Assembly: GCF_016278365.1 (NCBI RefSeq)
Contig: NZ_JADQBZ010000018.1
Coordinates: 1-64,000, forward strand
Direction of reading: 5' to 3'
DNA: 64,000 nt
From: Methanolobus sp.
GTDB lineage: Archaea; Halobacteriota; Methanosarcinia; Methanosarcinales; Methanosarcinaceae
Below, in pieces: positions 8,604 to 17,786 of this stretch. A program made the translations under genes and the position numbers. The notes beneath the pieces were generated by a model, which was not told where the DNA came from, made no database searches, and was given only the letters and a program-made list of their open reading frames with translations. Every line of letters starts with the position of its first letter. Position 1 is the first letter of the stretch.

Positions 8604-9191
8604 ATGAACACAAAACTATTTGTTATGCTGCTTGCAGCACTTCTCGTCACAATAGGCACAGCAAGTGCAGTTGGAGAGACTTTTGAAGATGACCAGTTCA
8701 CATGGGTAAAGGCCGATTTCGATACAATGGTGTCAACATACGAAGATGGAGATGACATTGTATGGGTAATCGAGATGGACGGGATCGATGGCCACTGGAG
8801 CACCGGTGCAAAAGTTATCCTTTGCGATGATGAAGGTATTGTCCAGGTTGGATGGGATACTGTCAACGGAAAGGTTGTACCTGATGAAAACCACATGTCT
8901 GTCAGTGGATCTGCAAACCAGGACAGTTATGAAATAAGGGTCAGTAAGGAATATCTCGGTGGTCCTTGTGCATCTTTCTGCTGGGCAGTGTTCACAGAAG
9001 CTTCCTGGCCAGGAAATTCCAACTCTCCACAGAACTATTTCCCTGCAGACTGGGTAAAGTGGACCTCAACCAATATGTACGAGGATGTTGTCCCAGGACA
9101 ATGCCAGGAGATCCCTGAGTTCCCGACCATAGCACTTCCAATCGCAGCCATCCTTGGACTGGCATTTATTATCCAGAGAAGGAAAGACTGA
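8604..9191 (+). CDS. PEF-CTERM surface protein
   Basis: A 195-residue exported protein. A signal peptide (LFVMLLAALLVTIGTASA) precedes an acidic, Trp-rich domain of unknown function. The C-terminus has PEFPTIALPIAAILGLAF and a basic tail RRKD, the PEF-CTERM sorting signal processed by an archaeosortase in Methanosarcinales. It is therefore expected to be anchored at, or cut loose to, the cell surface. GGTGGT lies 7 bases before the ATG. A perfect palindrome CTATTAGGTAATAG sits at 8567-8580 in the promoter region and could be a regulatory site. The last 63 coding bases of the sorting signal are copied in a broken gene at 24083-24145. Confidence 0.85.
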   Translation: MNTKLFVMLLAALLVTIGTASAVGETFEDDQFTWVKADFDTMVSTYEDGDDIVWVIEMDGIDGHWSTGAKVILCDDEGIVQVGWDTVNGKVVPDENHMSVSGSANQDSYEIRVSKEYLGGPCASFCWAVFTEASWPGNSNSPQNYFPADWVKWTSTNMYEDVVPGQCQEIPEFPTIALPIAAILGLAFIIQRRKD

Positions 9192-9203
9192 TCTGAAACC
9201 TTA

Positions 9204-9234
9204 GAGGATTATTGATCCTCATCATCTTTTTTTT
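9204..9234 (+). terminator. hairpin terminator after the PEF-CTERM gene
   Basis: GAGGAT / ATCCTC stem at 9204-9220 followed by a run of eight T at 9227-9234, just after the stop codon. Confidence 0.75.
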
Positions 9235-9310
9235 GTTTGGTCCAAACTTATCTGTTGGGAAAACGATAAGTATGATCTGATATCCGGTACATTCTTTTAT
9301 TCAATTTGTG

Positions 9311-9357
9311 TGAACTACCACTCAAGTGACTACTCCTTCCACTTCACAGGCTGTCCA
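9311..9357 (-). repeat. IS200/IS605-like right-end relic, copy 2
   Basis: Related to 4767-4811. On the minus strand it ends GAGTGGTAGTTCAC, the same bases as the right end of the intact TnpB element at 47764 (GGTGGTAGTTCAC). No coding remnant is seen beside it. The rest of the 9235-9493 gap holds no gene. Confidence 0.4.
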
Positions 9358-9452
9358 ACAACTCCAATCCCCGAGTAAAAAGTAAAAAAAGAAGGCATGT
9401 AGAGCTTTTAAATCTTAAGCGAAGAAACTTGCAGGATGGCCTGAAAATGTTC

Positions 9453-9491
9453 ATGAAAAAAGAAGTTGAAAAGGACAGATGACTGCCCTTT
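9453..9491 (-). terminator. terminator of the PKD/PGF-CTERM gene
   Basis: Read on the minus strand, AAAGGGCAG-TCAT-CTGTCCTTT (one G-T pair) is followed by a T-rich tract, 3 to 40 bases after the stop of the gene at 9494. Confidence 0.55.
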
Positions 9492-9493
9492 CC

Positions 9494-10810
9494 TTAAAGT
9501 CTGGACCTTCTGCTTACAATGAAAGCAAGAGATACAAAGACCAGTCCCATCAATCCGGTGAATCCGGGTGTGCTCTTTCCTTCTTCAGTTACAGGTTCTT
9601 CCGGTGTTTCATCAGCCAAGTCATATGATACCGGTTGAACTGCCTTTACTTCATCACCCGCGACACTAAAGATGGAGAATCCCGGAGTTTCTGCGACGAA
9701 GTACAGGAACTCATCATCTTCATTCTCGTTTTGTGTCGGCAGGTCATTCCACTGGCCGTCATGATACCGCGTCATACGTATGGTGGACACATCGATGTTG
9801 TTCTCTCTTATCCACTCCCGGCTTACCTTGAAACGGATAAGGATGTTGTCAGCGTTGTGGCTTGAGATAGTCCCCTGGCTTCCAACATCAATGCTCATCA
9901 GCTGGTCGAAGTTACCCGATGGAGTGGAAATGCCTTCCGGTGTACTGGAAAGTACCTGCACTTTCATGACCACAAGTCCCTCGTTGTCCTTTGCGTCAAA
10001 GCTTACAGCGAATACAGGACTCCCTGTGCCGGAGAGATCGTACTCAACGCTGGTGCCTCCAATGATGTGCTTTACGGAGGTGTGAGTTGATTTGACTATT
10101 TCAGGCGGCTGACCCGGGCTTACGGATGCACGGGTGCCTGAACCGGAACTGCCTGAACTGCTCAAGGCAACAGTGATGTAACCGGTCTGCGTGCTTAAAT
10201 TATAGCCGCCCACGTTTGACACATTCAGGCTGACTGCATAGTTGCCTGCACTTGTGTAAGTATGAGTTGGGTTCTGAGCCGAAGAGGTTGCACCATCACC
10301 GAAATCCCATGCCCATGCAGTTGGACTGTTCGTGGAAAGGTCGGTGAAAGTGACCGCGAACGGTGCTGTCCCTGAAGTTGCGGAAGCTGTGAAGTTCGCA
10401 ACAGGAGCATAGATTGCTGTGATATAACCATTTTTTGTTTGTATATCAGTCCCTTCGAAATTTGTTGCATAAAGGGTTACATTATACGTGCCAGCTGAAA
10501 TATAGGTATGCGTGGGATGCTGCTCATTTGAAGTGCCGCCATCACCGAAGTTCCATGCCCAGTGTGTGGGACTATAGGTGGACTGATCAGTGAAAGAGAC
10601 AGTAAGAGGTACTGTGCCTGAAGTCACATTTGCCGTGAATGCGGCCACCGGCGGATAACTTCCTATGGCTGATGCGCAGGACGACAAAAGAAATATACTG
10701 ATCAGAATAGTAAAAATACAAAGAACAGAACTTCTCTGAATATTATATTTCCCACTACTCTGAGACCACCTGTTCCGTTTACCGGGAAGGCCATAGAAAC
10801 TAGAGCTCAT
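9494..10810 (-). CDS. PKD-domain surface protein with PGF-CTERM sorting signal
   Basis: A 438-residue exported protein. A basic N-terminal stretch of about 28 residues precedes a signal-peptide core (VLCIFTILISIFLLSSCASA). Two PKD domains follow (AFTANVTSGTVPLTVSF...WAWNFGDG and NFTASATSGTAPFAVTF...WAWDFGDG), then a PGF-pre-PGF-type domain ending ETPGFSIFSVAG. The C-terminus is STPGFTGLMGLVFVSLAF plus RRSRL, a PGF-CTERM signal. The frame is open up to 11116, but that extension reads through the terminator of the gene upstream, so I chose the ATG at 10810. No clear SD is seen there, and 10891 is an alternative. It is a likely S-layer-associated adhesin. Confidence 0.75.
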   Translation of the reverse strand: MSSSFYGLPGKRNRWSQSSGKYNIQRSSVLCIFTILISIFLLSSCASAIGSYPPVAAFTANVTSGTVPLTVSFTDQSTYSPTHWAWNFGDGGTSNEQHPTHTYISAGTYNVTLYATNFEGTDIQTKNGYITAIYAPVANFTASATSGTAPFAVTFTDLSTNSPTAWAWDFGDGATSSAQNPTHTYTSAGNYAVSLNVSNVGGYNLSTQTGYITVALSSSGSSGSGTRASVSPGQPPEIVKSTHTSVKHIIGGTSVEYDLSGTGSPVFAVSFDAKDNEGLVVMKVQVLSSTPEGISTPSGNFDQLMSIDVGSQGTISSHNADNILIRFKVSREWIRENNIDVSTIRMTRYHDGQWNDLPTQNENEDDEFLYFVAETPGFSIFSVAGDEVKAVQPVSYDLADETPEEPVTEEGKSTPGFTGLMGLVFVSLAFIVSRRSRL

Positions 10811-11083
10811 TTTGCATCGATTCTTAATAAAAGAAGTACTTTTTAACAATTTGTAAATATGCACAGATTTACCCTCTTTTGATTCAATCATTTCCTTTTG
10901 CCACCTACTGGCATATATCTGAGTAATATAGTAATATATAATATAATATATAAAGAGATATAAAAATACACCGGTGTTAAATACTGGTTTAATCTTGCGG
11001 CAAAGGGATGCCTTGAAAACAAAATGGCAGGGAATACTTTGTCTTTTAAAAGGTCTTTCCGAGAAATTGAAGTAGGATAATTC

Positions 11084-11113
11084 AAAAAAAGATGTAGAGA
11101 GCTTAAAGCTCTC
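11084..11113 (-). terminator. terminator overlapping the end of a beta-helix gene
   Basis: Perfect palindrome GAGAGCTTAAAGCTCTC at 11097-11113 with a seven-T run after it on the minus strand. It overlaps the stop codon of the gene ending at 11103. The same element recurs at 17757-17786. Confidence 0.75.
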
Positions 11114-13658
11114 CATGTTTCTTCCTATTCATTAAAATAGCAGCTCCTATCCCCAGGACAAGTACGAGGCCAACCACCCAGAAAAGAATGCCTGATCCTT
11201 CTTCCGTCTCAACAGGGGTTCCTTCTTCCTGGACAACATGAACATCGGTATCCTTCCCTTGAGTCTCAGCTGCTATCAATGGTGTCTCTTCACCATCTGC
11301 TCCAAACAGTGCATAGAGTGAGAAGTGGCTGATCATTGCAGTTGCTCTGCCGTTTTCCCAGTCAACTGTTGTCTCAAGGGATATCCATCCATCTTCAGAT
11401 GTGTAGGTATAGATAACTGGAGCTCTTCCTTCAAAGTCTTCGGGATTGAAGTCCATCGTTATCATGACATCCTGGCTGAATGTAGTGCCTGACGGACCGA
11501 ACCTGAAGTAGAGACCGGACTCAATAACCTCTCTTGGAGTATCTGAAGGCAGGGTAGATGGAGTAGTTACTATGATACTGTTCACAGGGTTGCCTAATGG
11601 ATCAAGGGCCTTTGTTCCCGTGAACAGTGTCAGGGTGGTGGTTGAATCCGAGGATTTAACAACAGTATCTTTGCTCAGTCCTCCATCACTTCCCCGGGGC
11701 AGATCGGTTATAGTTCCCTGGCTTCTTTCCCTTGCGATAACTGAGCTGCCGGTTCTTTCTGAATCCTTGAAAAGTGCCAATGTAACTATACGTGGAGCAG
11801 GTGCGAGTACTGTTCCACCACCAATGGTAATTTCAGGTGCATCGATGCTTGCAGATACATAGTTGTGCTGGGTATTGAGTGTAGAGCCCGGAACCTTAAC
11901 CCATCCGTTGCCACTGAGATTATACAGGGCCACTGAAGATTCTCCGGCAGTGCTCATTCCCGAATCATCATATGAGAATTTGATGTCCATACCCATAGGA
12001 ACATACATGGGCATACTTGCTATACCATAATTCAAATAGGCAATGTCCACATAACCATTTACATTCGTTTTTCCTGACGGAGATGCAGGAGCTGAGTATC
12101 TTTCGCTTAGGTGTATATCATAAAAGTTTCCAGCAAAAGAAATCCCGGCAAGACCACCGGTAACCACCAGTTTATTGACAGTTATGTTTTCCGTTTCCCT
12201 GACCCGTAATGCATAATCACTGCCGGTTGCATGGTTTTCGGATAACGTTGTGTTGTAACAAAACAAAACTTCTATGCCATATGAAACAGGGTCACTTACC
12301 ATAATGGACGCGTAGTTATCCAGAAGAACAAAATCCTGTAAAGCATCGCGTTTTGAATTTCTTTCAATTCCGTATGTAGTCAACCAGAAGTTCTCGACGG
12401 GTTCACTATCCATGGTTTGAATTGCATTTATAGAGTACTCACTGTTGCTATCGTCAGCAGTATTCCCGATAAGCAGATTATCACGAGAGTCACTGATTCT
12501 AATGCCTGCACGAGCATTTCTATTTGCAGTGTTGCTACTTAGGGTGTTATTGTTTGAGTCATAAAGACCAAGGCCAATATAATTTTCATTAGCCGTATTA
12601 CCGGACAGAATAATACCAGTTGAGTCATAGGCACCTATTCCCTGATAGCCATTTCCACTGACGGTATTGCTGCTCATAGTAATGTTATTTGAAGAACAGA
12701 GCTGAACTCCTGTGTCATCATTGTTATTTATTGTATTGCTGATCAAACGATTGTTATCGGAGTTATGATTGTGAATTCCGTAGTAACTATCATTGACTGT
12801 TATGCTGGTGACAGTATTGAAGTTAGAATTAAGTAGTAAAATGCCGTCATCACAAAATGATATGTCTACATTCTCGATTTTTGAATTGCTAGTATTTATA
12901 AATGCTATGCCCTCTAGAGCATGGGATACTGTAATATCCTTAACAGTAATGTTGCTGGAATTTACAGCGTACACCTGCCCGGCATCGGAAGGCACTTCTA
13001 TATTTGCTTCATTGACTAGATAATATAATGTTTTTCCATCAACTTGATTGCTGGAATCAATATTATGTAAATAATACTCCAGATTGTCCGGGTCCGAGGA
13101 CAAAATACCAAAATTATAGTAGGCGGATGACATTGTATTATTACTGAGGGTACAATTTATGGAATCTATCAGAATAATAGAAACGGAATTAGAACTAAAT
13201 GAGTTATTGTTCAAAGTCATGTTATTTGAATCCAAGATGACAATACCACTCGTGTATTGAGATAGTTCATTGTTTATTATAGTGCAGTTAGAAACAGAGT
13301 GTGCTAAAACGCTAATCACTGAGCTTGTACCACTTTTAATATGGAATCCGTCAATAGTTACATTGTTGGCAGCTATAATAAATACCGATGTGTCAGAGTC
13401 AGGTTGAATTATTGTGCTGGCAGAACCATTCTCAGAGCGAATCGTAATTGGTTTCTGGATGCTAATATTTTCAGTGTAAATCCCATCTCCGACAATAATA
13501 ACATCATAATAACTTGCACTATTATATGCTTCAGTAATAGTCGAGTATGTTTCACTTTCACCGACTCGGATTTCGGCACCGGACGCCGTATTGATGTATA
13601 AAGCCAGTACAAACAATAGTACTAAGTATCTAAATATTATATTTCTGTCTATTTTCAT
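11103..13658 (-). CDS. beta-helix (NosD/CASH-type) surface protein, paralogue 1
   Basis: An 851-residue exported protein. A signal peptide (YLVLLFVLALYINTASGA) leads to EIRVGESETYSTITEAYNSA and DGIYTENISI, the usual start of periplasmic NosD-like beta-helices. Parallel beta-helix repeats rich in NNTLSSNTAN-type turns follow to about residue 500. A C-terminal domain of about 200 residues (IVTTPSTLPSDTP..., YFRFGPSGTTFSQDV, HFSLYALFG) precedes an acidic linker, one membrane helix (LFWVVGLVLVLGIGAAIL) and NRKKHGEL. I chose the ATG at 13658 because AGGTG lies 5-8 bases upstream; a longer frame starts at 13697. The tail and 3' flank are nearly identical to the paralogue at 17776. It is likely a cell-surface carbohydrate-interacting protein. 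Confidence 0.8.
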   Translation of the reverse strand: MKIDRNIIFRYLVLLFVLALYINTASGAEIRVGESETYSTITEAYNSASYYDVIIVGDGIYTENISIQKPITIRSENGSASTIIQPDSDTSVFIIAANNVTIDGFHIKSGTSSVISVLAHSVSNCTIINNELSQYTSGIVILDSNNMTLNNNSFSSNSVSIILIDSINCTLSNNTMSSAYYNFGILSSDPDNLEYYLHNIDSSNQVDGKTLYYLVNEANIEVPSDAGQVYAVNSSNITVKDITVSHALEGIAFINTSNSKIENVDISFCDDGILLLNSNFNTVTSITVNDSYYGIHNHNSDNNRLISNTINNNDDTGVQLCSSNNITMSSNTVSGNGYQGIGAYDSTGIILSGNTANENYIGLGLYDSNNNTLSSNTANRNARAGIRISDSRDNLLIGNTADDSNSEYSINAIQTMDSEPVENFWLTTYGIERNSKRDALQDFVLLDNYASIMVSDPVSYGIEVLFCYNTTLSENHATGSDYALRVRETENITVNKLVVTGGLAGISFAGNFYDIHLSERYSAPASPSGKTNVNGYVDIAYLNYGIASMPMYVPMGMDIKFSYDDSGMSTAGESSVALYNLSGNGWVKVPGSTLNTQHNYVSASIDAPEITIGGGTVLAPAPRIVTLALFKDSERTGSSVIARERSQGTITDLPRGSDGGLSKDTVVKSSDSTTTLTLFTGTKALDPLGNPVNSIIVTTPSTLPSDTPREVIESGLYFRFGPSGTTFSQDVMITMDFNPEDFEGRAPVIYTYTSEDGWISLETTVDWENGRATAMISHFSLYALFGADGEETPLIAAETQGKDTDVHVVQEEGTPVETEEGSGILFWVVGLVLVLGIGAAILMNRKKHGEL

Positions 13659-13770
13659 AAAAACACCTATATGATTGGGAATAGGTTTTATATGCAATTT
13701 ATTAATATAAAAAACGTTGTATGTAAGTAAAATGCTTTTCTGCCATCACTGAAAGCAGAAGGATGGTATA

Positions 13771-13992
13771 TTATTTCTTAAGAAAAGACTCCTTATTTGG
13801 AGCAAAGATTTCGACTGTTACTTCAGAATCTACAGTATCATGATCATCGATCGTAAACAGAGAAGTTAGTGCTCCAGCAAAAGCGAATGGGAAGGCTACA
13901 AAGAAAACACGACAGTATAACACAAGCTCTGTAAAATTACAAGTTTCTTGATATTTTAGAGTTAAAAATTCAATACTAAAAATAAATTTTCT
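13771..13992 (-). pseudogene. possible remnant of a membrane protein
   Basis: Minus-strand frame of 73 codons with no start codon, closed by TAA at 13771-13773. It encodes a hydrophobic segment (RVFFVAFPFAFAGALTSLF) and then an acidic tail (IDDHDTVDSEVTVEIFAP...ESFLKK). The composition looks like the C-terminus of a membrane protein, but I do not recognise a family. It is cut by a stop just upstream, so only a fragment remains. Confidence 0.35.
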
Positions 13993-14458
13993 CTAATACT
14001 TATAATAACTTGACTTGCAATTTATAGCAAACTCGCTACACTGCCCTCTGCCTCCACAAATGAATGTATTAGAAGAGCATTATCTTGTTTCTCACTCTAA
14101 GGACACTTATGAGTTAACAATGATTGGGCTCTGTAGAAAACCTATTTCCTGCTGAAAATGATTTGTTGCTTTTAAAAGACTAGACCCTCAAAGTATTGTC
14201 TACAACAGAAAACACAAAGTGGATGATTAGTTTTTTTTGGCAGCAGGTTAATACTTTAGGGTTTGTTTTGGCCAGCTCTTCTTCACTTATTCAAAAAGAT
14301 GTTGTAGAATTACAGTATTAAGATTTTGTATCCATTTGTTTTTATATGACTATGATAATTATATATTATCCCATATACCAGTGTGCCTGCTATAATTTTT
14401 GGTCACAATTACTCTCGTACTTTTTAATTTATAGATTCTTTTTGATAGAAGGTGTAGT
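13993..14458. other. intergenic region without recognised gene
   Basis: AT-rich sequence between the remnant above and the kinase gene. TTATATATTATCCC near 14360 could be the TATA region of the kinase promoter. No convincing frame or RNA was seen on either strand. Confidence 0.5.
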
Positions 14459-17326
14459 ATGAATACTGAAGTCTTAATAGCTCTCGTAAATAATGTGGCT
14501 CTACTATTAGTTATTGCTTTCCTTTACGAGGTTCTTTTTTTTAAATGTGAAATGAACACACACTTTAAAAATATCATTGCAGGTTTTTTCATTGGTATGG
14601 TAGGCATCGCCTTGATGCTAAATCCATGGGAACTTTCCCCGGGAGTATTCTACGACACACGTTCTATTTTGCTTAGTATCGTCGCCCTCTTCTTTGGTTT
14701 TATTCCTGCAGTCCTTGGAGCACTTTTAGTGGTTTCTCATCGTCTCTATCAAGGAGGTATTGGAGCAACTGCAGGTGTCGCTGTAACAATATCTTCTGTA
14801 ATATTAGGACTGCTATGGAGACAGCATTCTGAAAAACAGGATAAGTTATTTAGTATGTTCGAGCTGTACGCTTTTGGTATTCTGGTTCACGTAGTCATGC
14901 TTATCTGTATGTTACTACTCCCATGGCCATATGCCTTCGAGGTTTTAGGACATATAAGTTTACCAGTAATGTTGATCTATCCTATTGGAACTGTGCTACT
15001 GGGAGCCCTTCTAAAAAACCAGTCATTCTGTATAAAAACGCAGGATGCTTTGAAGGGAAACGAGTTGATGCTTCGAAGTTTCATAAACAGTGTCCCTATA
15101 GGAATGTTCCGTCTGAGTTCCGACAGAAAAGTGCTTCATACAAACCCAGAAATGGCATACATTTTAGGTCTGCAAACACCTGAAGAAGCCTCGAGTTACT
15201 TCCAGGAGATGGGGGAGCGGATATATGTCGATCCCAAACGCCGTGAAGAGTTGATAAAGATCCTTAAAACTCAAGGCCATGTTGAGAATTTTGAATATGA
15301 GTTTTTACGTGCAGACGGCAATCGCAGATGGCTTTTAATGAATGTGAAAAAGAACAGTGACCCAAAAACAGATTCATTCGTAATTAACGGTTTCGTCCTT
15401 GACATCACTGATCGTAAAAAAGCAGAAGAAATGCTGAAGCAAACTGAACGAAAATACCGAGATGCATACGGCCTTTTGCATGGAGTTATGGAAAGTCCAA
15501 AAGATATTGTCATATTTGCTCTTGACAGAGAATATCGTTATCTAGCCTTCAACGAAAATCATCGTATAACAATGGAGCAGATATGGGGGGCCAAGATCGA
15601 GGTTGGGATTAGCATGCTCACTTACATCAAGGACCCTGCAGACCGAGAAAAAGCAAAAGTCAACTTTGACAGGGTGCTTGCAGGTGAAGCCTTCACAATT
15701 GTCGAAGAATATGGGGACTCATCGCTTAATAGGTTTTATTATTCTAATACTTATAGCCCCTTAAAAGATGCTGAAGGGGACATAATTGGCATTACTCTTA
15801 TCCTAGAGGATATCACATCGCGTAAACATGCAGAAACGGAACTGGAAAGAAGCCGTGAACAATTCAGGTTGGCGGTGGATGGTTCACATGATGGCATATG
15901 GGATTGGGATGTGCATAATAACAATCTGTATTTGTCTTCCCGATGTAAAGAGATGATTGGTTATGAGGATCATGAGCTTCAAAACGTGTATTCAATAATT
16001 GAAAATTACATTCATCCTGACGATAAACAAAGGGTAATAAATGATCTGGAAGAATATCTTGAATTAGAAGCACCAGAGTTCAACATAGAATTCCGCTTAA
16101 AACACAGAAATGGAAACTACATTTGGGTCCAGGCGAGAGGTAAAGCCCTAAGAGATGAAGAAGGTTTGGCTTATAGGATGGCAGGTTCTCTTACAGACAT
16201 TACTGAACGCAAAAAAACTGAGATAAAAATTGCTGAAGAAGCTGTCAGAAGACGTGTTCTTATAGAACAATCCAGTGACGGCATCGTTATCCTCGACAAG
16301 GATGGAAAAGTTTTCGAAGCAAATCCGAAATATGCTGAGATGCTTGGTTATTCGCTGGAAGAGGTACTTTCTTTGCATGTATGGGACTGGGACGCACAGT
16401 TTACACATGATGAATTGGAGAATCTGCGCCGTAAGGTTGGTGAGATGGGCGATCATTTAGAGACTATACATCGTCGCAAGGACGGTACTCTCTTTGATGT
16501 TGAAATTAGTTCAAACGCAGCCATGTTCGGAGACCAGAAACTGATATTCTGTGTATGCAGAGATATCACCGAACGCAAACGAGCAGAAAAAGAACTGCTG
16601 CATGCTAAACTTGAGGCCGAATCTGCCAATAGGGCAAAGTCACAGTTCATTGCAAACATGAGCCATGAATTAAGGACTCCACTTACTGCCGTAATTGGCT
16701 TTTCAGATATTCTTAGCATGAATGTTCATGACAAGCTAACTGAAAAAGAAATGGGATATATTGATCATATAAATAAAAGTGGAGAGCATTTACTTGAGAT
16801 CATAAATTCTATTCTCGACCTGTCAAAAATAGAAGCAGAACAAAGAGAACTTGAACGCGAGATATTTTATGTAAAGGAAGTAATCGACAACATTGTTACT
16901 ATGATGACTCCTATAATAGAAAGAAAAAATATCAGCATTATAGTTGATGATAAAATCCAGTCAGACAAAATTATTGCTGACAAGCTGAAGTTCAAACAGA
17001 TTATGTACAACCTGCTCGGTAATGCCATTAAGTTCACGCCAGATAATGGTAAAGTTTCTGTTACTGCAATAAAGAATGATAATAAGATACAGATATCTGT
17101 CTCAGATACAGGGATTGGAATACCAGACGAAAAGCTGAATGATATATTTATTCCATTCATGCAGGTAGATGAATCGAACAAAAGGGCGTACGGTGGGACA
17201 GGATTAGGACTTCCCCTTGCCAAACAATTTGTTGAAATGCACAACGGAAATATCTGGGTGACGAGCGAAGAAGGGAAGGGGAGCACGTTTACTTTCACAA
17301 TTGCAGATCAAGACATTATTTGCTGA
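14459..17326 (+). CDS. membrane sensor histidine kinase with four PAS domains
   Basis: A 955-residue kinase. Residues 1-190 form about six membrane helices of the 5TM-LYT (LytS/YhcK) type, with the HRLYQGGIGA motif typical of that sensor. Four PAS domains follow (about 200-320, 330-455, 460-590 and 595-715). HisKA has the phosphorylated H736 in SHELRTPL. The HATPase part has NLLGNAIKF, DTGIGIP and GGTGLGLPLAK. There is no receiver domain, and no response regulator gene is adjacent. The fourth PAS resembles the third PAS of the hybrid kinase at 42110 (both with RRxLIEQSxDG and WDWDxQ). GAAGGTG lies 5-8 bases before the ATG. Its ligand is unknown. Confidence 0.85.
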   Translation: MNTEVLIALVNNVALLLVIAFLYEVLFFKCEMNTHFKNIIAGFFIGMVGIALMLNPWELSPGVFYDTRSILLSIVALFFGFIPAVLGALLVVSHRLYQGGIGATAGVAVTISSVILGLLWRQHSEKQDKLFSMFELYAFGILVHVVMLICMLLLPWPYAFEVLGHISLPVMLIYPIGTVLLGALLKNQSFCIKTQDALKGNELMLRSFINSVPIGMFRLSSDRKVLHTNPEMAYILGLQTPEEASSYFQEMGERIYVDPKRREELIKILKTQGHVENFEYEFLRADGNRRWLLMNVKKNSDPKTDSFVINGFVLDITDRKKAEEMLKQTERKYRDAYGLLHGVMESPKDIVIFALDREYRYLAFNENHRITMEQIWGAKIEVGISMLTYIKDPADREKAKVNFDRVLAGEAFTIVEEYGDSSLNRFYYSNTYSPLKDAEGDIIGITLILEDITSRKHAETELERSREQFRLAVDGSHDGIWDWDVHNNNLYLSSRCKEMIGYEDHELQNVYSIIENYIHPDDKQRVINDLEEYLELEAPEFNIEFRLKHRNGNYIWVQARGKALRDEEGLAYRMAGSLTDITERKKTEIKIAEEAVRRRVLIEQSSDGIVILDKDGKVFEANPKYAEMLGYSLEEVLSLHVWDWDAQFTHDELENLRRKVGEMGDHLETIHRRKDGTLFDVEISSNAAMFGDQKLIFCVCRDITERKRAEKELLHAKLEAESANRAKSQFIANMSHELRTPLTAVIGFSDILSMNVHDKLTEKEMGYIDHINKSGEHLLEIINSILDLSKIEAEQRELEREIFYVKEVIDNIVTMMTPIIERKNISIIVDDKIQSDKIIADKLKFKQIMYNLLGNAIKFTPDNGKVSVTAIKNDNKIQISVSDTGIGIPDEKLNDIFIPFMQVDESNKRAYGGTGLGLPLAKQFVEMHNGNIWVTSEEGKGSTFTFTIADQDIIC

Positions 17327-17412
17327 CAAAAACGTTATAGAGAAGGTTTTGAGGATTTCGACTTTCTAATAGTACAAACAACGGGTCCAGTAACCATTGT
17401 TGAAAAGGAGAG

Positions 17413-17431
17413 GGGGAGCTTATTGCTCCCC
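17413..17431. terminator. hairpin terminator between kinase and pseudogene
   Basis: GGGGAGC / GCTCCCC stem with a five-base loop. On the minus strand it is followed by CTCTCCTTTT and would end the broken beta-helix gene; on the plus strand it could also serve the kinase gene. Confidence 0.6.
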
Positions 17432-17434
17432 TTA

Positions 17435-17668
17435 TCCTTCTGCTTCTTCATTACCACATATCCTATACCTATCACGACAATGATACTGAGTATCAGTAGA
17501 CAAATCCGAAATTGTCTTTATCCTCAGCAGGTATCTCCTCTTTAACAGATGCATGAGACGTTACAAGAACTGGAGCGTCCTTCGGTGGTATAGAAATGCT
17601 GCCCTCTACAACTTCAAAAATAGAAAATCCTGTTGTCTCAGAATGAGGTAAATGTGTTCGTCTTCTTC
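17435..17668 (-). pseudogene. C-terminal fragment of a fourth PGF-type surface protein
   Basis: The minus-strand frame reads TTGFSIFEVVEGSISI and KEEIPAEDKDNFGF and then hits a stop. In a different frame it continues directly as LLILSIIVVIGIGYVV-MKKQKDKG, a membrane helix plus basic tail. This is the GFSIF...acidic linker...GFGF-helix-KK arrangement of the neighbouring surface proteins, broken by a frameshift. The N-terminal part is absent: upstream the sequence changes to the duplicated 3' flank of paralogue 2. It is a relic of a fourth family member. Confidence 0.65.
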
Positions 17669-17756
17669 TCTGCAAAGAGATGCTTTGAAAACGAAAAGGC
17701 AGGGAATACTTTTGTCTTTTAAAAGGTCCTTCCGAGAAATTGAAGTAGGATAATTC

Positions 17757-17786
17757 AAAAAAAGATGTAGAGAGCTTAAAGCTCTC
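17757..17786 (-). terminator. terminator of beta-helix paralogue 2
   Basis: GAGAGCTTAAAGCTCTC palindrome at 17770-17786 followed on the minus strand by seven T, identical to 11084-11113. The similarity continues downstream (about 17669-17756 against 10995-11083). Confidence 0.75.
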
